A stretch of 36,162 nucleotides of DNA, from assembly GCA_043725085.1 (NCBI GenBank), contig JAYSLY010000056.1, positions 1 to 36,162 on the forward strand, given 5' to 3'. The notes under the pieces are model-generated. The model made no database searches and had not been told where the DNA came from. It saw only the letters and a program-made list of their open reading frames with translations. Shown here one piece after another: positions 33,255 through 36,162 of the stretch. The stretch comes from UBA9630 sp043725085. Its GTDB lineage: Bacteria; Patescibacteriota; Minisyncoccia; Moranbacterales; UBA2206. Each line of letters begins with the position of its first letter. The stretch's first letter is position 1. The position numbers were made by a program, and so were the translations under genes.

Positions 33255-34721
33255 CATTTCGGAAAATCGCATTTTTGAAAGCGCGATTTTCCATTCGTTT
33301 ATGGCTTGAAAAATCACGATTTTGTTTCGGAGAGTCCAGTTCGAGCCGATTTTTTGCAAGAAGCTTCGCTTCTCTTCCAAATTTTCAGAATCAAAAAGAA
33401 AGTTGGCTTGATAAGCCGATAAAATGAAATTTCTCATCGGTTCGAGCCAATAATTTCCCTTTCGTCCAAAATCAGCCAATTTCTGTTTCAAGGCTGTTTT
33501 TTGGTTGAGCAGTTTTTCCTTTTTCTCTTTGTATTCGGAAAGTGAAATAGTGTTTTCCAGTTGCATATCCAAAAGTCGTGAAACTTTGTTTTCAATTTCT
33601 GCAATTTCCTTTCCTACATTTTGGGCGAAAGATTTTGATGATTGGCTGGCTTCTTTTTCTTCAGCGTCTAGTTTTGCCAAAATGGGATTTAGCCAATCAG
33701 TCGGCAAGGCAACTTTTTGAAAAATATCATTGATTTGTAAATGTAATGATTTCTCATTGATAAAACCTTGCTTGCAATCAGTATTCTTTTTGGTGCAACG
33801 GTAATGGCGAAAAACCAAACCGCTTTTTTTGATATGTTGCTCGGCAGTAATTGAGCGACCGCATTCTCCGCACTTGAAAACTCCAAGAAAGCCGAAATTG
33901 TGATTTGGTTTTTCTTTCCGCGGTTTCCCTCTATCCGCCATCACCCGTTGCACTTTTTCAAAAAGTTGCTGGGAAATTATTGGCTCATGTATTCCCTCAT
34001 AAATTTCATTTTTGAATTCAAACAGTCCGTAGTAAAAAGGATTTTGCAACATTCTTTGGATTCGGGATAATGGCAAAATACTTTTTGATCTTCGGCTCAT
34101 CAATCCCAAAGAAAGCGCCAATTTCTGGATTTGCTCCAAAGTATATTTACCGGTGGCATATTCCTCAAAGAGCTTTTTTACAAGTTGCCAATTTTCTGGG
34201 TCTTTGAGAATTTTATGCTCACGAAGCTCGTTAATGTAGCCGATGGGAGCAAATCCAGGATAGACGCCATTGCGGAGCTTCTGACGTAGTCCACGCTTAA
34301 TGTTCTCGGAAAGATTATCAATGTAGTATTTTGATTGACCAAAAGCGATAGAAAGCATGAAAAGTCCCTGTGGAGTTTTTTCAAACCAAAAAGTCGGGAA
34401 TTTGAGCGTTTCCAATTTGCCAATATCCAGCAAATGAATGATTTTTCCAGCATCAACCGCATTTCTTGCCAATCTATCGGGATGCCACGCTAAAATTCCC
34501 ACAACCTCATCATTTTCAATGCCAAAAATCATTTTTTCAAAAATATCACGCCCAGGCTTCTTAGCTGATTTTGTTTCAATGAATTCCTGCACAATGAAAA
34601 TTCCTTCCTTTTGCGCAAATTCCCGAACTTCCGTCAGTTGCGCTTCAATGGACAAAACTTGTCTTTCCGCTTCATCGGTTGATTTTCTGGCATAGAGAAA
34701 AAACTTTTTGATTTGATTCAT
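33246..34721 (-). CDS. Large serine recombinase (integrase/invertase type)
   Basis: 491 aa. Resolvase domain with catalytic Ser14 in FFLYARKSTDEAERQVLS and the downstream Arg cluster AWHPDRLARNAVDAG. A recombinase domain (about 165-270) is followed by a zinc ribbon (FKCGECGR near 284; YRCTKKNTDCKQG near 308) and a C-terminal coiled coil (about 350-420). Such enzymes integrate mobile DNA at short att sites without a host factor. The stop TAG (33248-33246) is inside the acceptor stem of tRNA-Gly. The last 30 codons lie within a 90-bp sequence repeated inverted at 34865-34954. No ribosome site before the ATG. Confidence 0.95.
   Translation of the reverse strand: MNQIKKFFLYARKSTDEAERQVLSIEAQLTEVREFAQKEGIFIVQEFIETKSAKKPGRDIFEKMIFGIENDEVVGILAWHPDRLARNAVDAGKIIHLLDIGKLETLKFPTFWFEKTPQGLFMLSIAFGQSKYYIDNLSENIKRGLRQKLRNGVYPGFAPIGYINELREHKILKDPENWQLVKKLFEEYATGKYTLEQIQKLALSLGLMSRRSKSILPLSRIQRMLQNPFYYGLFEFKNEIYEGIHEPIISQQLFEKVQRVMADRGKPRKEKPNHNFGFLGVFKCGECGRSITAEQHIKKSGLVFRHYRCTKKNTDCKQGFINEKSLHLQINDIFQKVALPTDWLNPILAKLDAEEKEASQSSKSFAQNVGKEIAEIENKVSRLLDMQLENTISLSEYKEKKEKLLNQKTALKQKLADFGRKGNYWLEPMRNFILSAYQANFLFDSENLEEKRSFLQKIGSNWTLRNKIVIFQAINEWKIALSKMRFSEMSG
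33252..33341. repeat. Left arm of a 90-bp inverted repeat
   Basis: Reverse complement of 34865-34954 with one mismatch (89/90). Covers the last codons of the recombinase. Contains an internal palindrome GGAAAATCGC / GCGATTTTCC. Its outer edge is 2 nt inside the tRNA-Gly 3' end. Confidence 0.93.
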
Positions 34722-34864
34722 ATTGTTTATTTTGATTATTGAAATCGCTTTTGGGCAAAAATTGGCGCTTTCTTTTTATTCTGAAAATTTGGAAGTTTCG
34801 CCTTTGGCGAAAATGCAAACAATCGGCTGTTGAATTTCATTCAACTTTGAGCTTCGCTCAAATA

Positions 34865-34954
34865 AACTGGACTCTCCGAAACAAAATCGTGAGTTTTCAA
34901 GCCATAAACGAATGGAAAATCGCGCTTTCAAAAATGCGATTTTCCGAAATGAGC
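34865..34954. repeat. Right arm of the 90-bp inverted repeat
   Basis: Plus-strand copy of the recombinase gene end, 89/90 identical to the reverse complement of 33252-33341. The arms are 1.52 kb apart and face each other. Confidence 0.93.
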
Positions 34955-35009
34955 TGTTTTTATGCGGAAGCTCGAACTTTTTTTGAAAAGAATTTTTGAT
35001 TTTCCGCTC

Positions 35010-35058
35010 GGGCGGGCAAAAAGGGAAAGGGTCTGGGAAAAGGAATTTTTGCCCGCCC
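35010..35058. repeat. Inverted repeat GGGCGGGCAAAAA / TTTTTGCCCGCCC
   Basis: 13-nt perfect arms (35010-35022 with 35046-35058), 23-nt loop. G+C-rich stem with A/T end; may terminate transcription or be an element boundary. Confidence 0.75.
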
Positions 35059-35192
35059 TCGCTTTCCGATTCCGATTTTTCCGCCGCCGCCGAATTTCGT
35101 TTTTCGCTTTGCGAAAAGCGCCGCCTTTTGTAGTTGCCCTTGCCCCAAACCCACCCGTGCGCGGGCAACAAATTGCTCCCTTGAGTATATCA

Positions 35193-35215
35193 CAATATCC
35201 AGATTTTAGATATTG
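35193..35215. promoter_or_regulatory. Candidate XRE operator CAATATC-N9-GATATTG
   Basis: Perfect 7-nt inverted repeat overlapping the -35 box. A second dyad CATATA-N9-TATATG (35224-35244) covers the -10 and the start codon. Both fit autoregulation by the XRE protein encoded immediately downstream. Confidence 0.5.
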
Positions 35216-35241
35216 ACATTTCACATATACCCTTGTAGTAT
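35213..35241 (+). promoter_or_regulatory. Promoter at the XRE gene, abutting its ATG
   Basis: TTGACA (35213-35218), 17 nt, TAGTAT (35236-35241), with the ATG starting at 35242. Transcription from it would begin inside the annotated ORF. Confidence 0.6.
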
Positions 35242-35463
35242 ATGGGTAGAACAATACGAACAAAGGAATATGCTAATTTTATTGCTAAATTGAGAAAGGC
35301 TCGATTAGAGGTAGGATTAAAACAGATTGATGTCGCCAAAAAGTTTCGACGACCCCAATCATATATTTCAAGAGTTGAATCGGGAGAATATAGGCTGGAT
35401 ATTTTAGAGGTTAAGAAATTTGCAAAAATTTACGGTAAAAGTATTGATTATTTTTTGCAATAA
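35242..35463 (+). CDS. XRE-family HTH transcriptional regulator
   Basis: 73 aa single-domain Cro/CI-type DNA-binding protein. The helix-turn-helix is LRKARLEVGLKQIDVAKKFRR followed by PQSYISRVESGEYRLDILEVKKFAKIYGKSIDYFL. Typical regulator of mobile elements, probably repressing its own promoter and perhaps the recombinase. Start uncertain: the -10 of a near-consensus promoter ends directly before the ATG. Either a promoter further upstream (TTGAGT near 35181) is used for this form, or translation begins at a TTG (codon 18), giving a 56-aa protein that still has the HTH. Confidence 0.92.
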   Translation: MGRTIRTKEYANFIAKLRKARLEVGLKQIDVAKKFRRPQSYISRVESGEYRLDILEVKKFAKIYGKSIDYFLQ

Positions 35464-35490
35464 AAAATATAGTTTTAGTGCAAATTTTAT

Positions 35491-35778
35491 ATGAAAGAAT
35501 ATATCAAAAATAATAAAGACATTCTAATCGCTTTAGCTGTTATCTGGATAATAATAACATTAACAACGGCAACTATCAGTTTGTTTATTATTGGAAAAAA
35601 ATTATCTTCGCTTGATGCCAATATTGATGATATTGAATATAATACTCATAATGTGGGAACTGAATTGAATGAAATACGATTTAAGCTCGATCATTTAGAA
35701 TACCTTAAATATCTTGACCCCAACAAAGAAATGAAGGATGCTATGTGGCAAAAGGCTCTCCGAGAATCCAAACAGTAA
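35491..35778 (+). CDS. Small membrane protein with coiled coil, 95 aa
   Basis: One membrane helix (residues 11-34, ILIALAVIWIIITLTTATIS) is followed by a predicted coiled coil (KLSSLDANIDDIEYNTHNV, ELNEIRFKLDHLEYL) and a charged tail. Unknown family. It lies 27 nt after the XRE gene and may share its transcript. No Shine-Dalgarno, A/T-rich upstream. Confidence 0.65.
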   Translation: MKEYIKNNKDILIALAVIWIIITLTTATISLFIIGKKLSSLDANIDDIEYNTHNVGTELNEIRFKLDHLEYLKYLDPNKEMKDAMWQKALRESKQ

Positions 35779-35832
35779 ACTTCTAAAACTTGATAAATTA
35801 ACGGATTGAATAAATAATTTAATCAAACATAA

Positions 35833-36078
35833 ATGAGTAGACAATTAAAATTGAAAGTCCTAATTTTAGCGATATTTGCAGCCATTTCTATGTCTAATAA
35901 TTCTGCTCAAGGTGCTTATTATGGACAAAATTTTACTGCTAGTGATATTGGTGGAACAACTTATTTTTCAGGGGATGTAAGTGGAAGTGCCACAAAAATT
36001 GGCGGAACGACATATTTTAATGCAGGAGATAAAAATTATACAGCGAGTAAAATTGGAAACACAATGTCCAGTCCTTAA
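35833..36078 (+). CDS. Secreted repeat protein, 81 aa
   Basis: Sec-type signal peptide (residues 1-27, LKLKVLILAIFAAISMS with likely cleavage after AQGA). It is followed by imperfect repeats: NFTASDIGGTTYFSGDVSG, SATKIGGTTYFNAGDKN and YTASKIGNTMSSP. The (A/T)(S/T).IGGTTYF unit is a beta-strand-like repeat of about 17 residues. Function unknown; a small surface or secreted filament-like peptide is possible. Same direction as the two preceding genes, with a 54-nt gap. Confidence 0.65.
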   Translation: MSRQLKLKVLILAIFAAISMSNNSAQGAYYGQNFTASDIGGTTYFSGDVSGSATKIGGTTYFNAGDKNYTASKIGNTMSSP

Positions 36079-36162
36079 TCTTCTAAACCAATTAGTTTAA
36101 AATTTAAGAGAGTTTTTTGTAAAAAAATACGGGGTTTGATTTTTGATACTGGTGTGCAATCT
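36079..36162 (+). other. Right end of window
   Basis: A/T-rich; no gene seen in the remaining bases. Confidence 0.5.

Larger units (their letters stand above)
34722..35212. other. Recombinase upstream region with a copied gene end
   Basis: No intact gene. On the plus strand about 34765-34999 carries a diverged copy of the recombinase 3' end. It shares CTTTCTTTTTATTCTGAAAA-like sequence, then the 90-bp repeat, encoding TLRNKIVSFQAINEWKIALS with an alternative tail CFYAEARTFFEKNF. After that come palindromes (35010-35058 and TTTCGC/GCGAAA near 35101-35116). Confidence 0.75.

Noticed and set aside
34739..34999. Plus-strand ORF read as a separate gene
   Set aside because: It is a diverged copy of the recombinase 3' end with no start signals; recorded as a repeat arm instead.
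1..36162. CRISPR array
   Set aside because: No regularly spaced direct repeats were seen anywhere in the window.

Overview
The window looks like a chromosome segment of a Candidate Phyla Radiation (Patescibacteria) bacterium. Supporting signs are small genes of low to moderate G+C, several short single-pass membrane proteins, a TsaB-like short protein, a lone TrpB2, and rpoB and rpoC split by a structured spacer. The phylum is an inference; no 16S gene is present. Stops are TAA, TAG and TGA, so the standard bacterial code is assumed.

Layout. 1-5.1 kb (mostly minus strand) is a decaying accessory stretch. It holds an ArgE/DapE-like M20 peptidase with an in-frame TGA, a small orphan gene, a metallo-beta-lactamase-fold hydrolase, the N-terminal stub of a VanX-like dipeptidase, a BtpA/SgcQ-family protein, and an unknown gene broken by two frameshifts. 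5.2-12.1 kb is an amino-acid block: argS, a SerK/ParB-like protein, a Cys-containing small protein, TrpB2, a phosphatase fragment behind a T-box leader, a membrane hydrolase-like protein and an N-acetylglutamate-synthase-like GNAT. 12.2-14.7 kb carries a Fic protein, a Cys-rich single-pass protein and a membrane-anchored methyltransferase. 14.7-22.1 kb is rpoB-rpoC with a 150-nt near-perfect palindrome between them. 22.3-32.8 kb has a TsaB-like protein, a muramoyl-alanine amidase, two tiny membrane proteins, a coiled-coil protein, an RND efflux pair, recQ with a palindromic repeat inserted in frame, and a secreted or anchored unknown. 32.8-36.2 kb has tRNA-Pro, tRNA-Gly and a large serine recombinase whose 3' end is duplicated as a 90-bp inverted repeat, followed by an XRE regulator and two small membrane or secreted proteins.

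The main discovery is regulatory. Three genes have a short leader ORF followed by an intrinsic terminator, with the mutually exclusive 1:2, 2:3 and 3:4 RNA pairings of classical transcription attenuation. The argS leader (7194-7265) and the NAGS-like leader (11322-11396) both contain Arg codons. They share the start MK..QT and the end VVC-stop, and both begin exactly 6 nt after the -10 box, so they look leaderless. The SerK-like gene has a leader (7817-7897) with three consecutive Cys codons. This fits SerK, which makes O-phosphoserine, a cysteine precursor, in some archaea. With the T-box at 10085-10416, four amino-acid-sensing leaders lie within 4.5 kb.

A second unusual region is the recombinase locus. 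Its inverted-repeat arms include the end of the gene, so flipping the segment would keep the gene intact but exchange its C-terminal tail.
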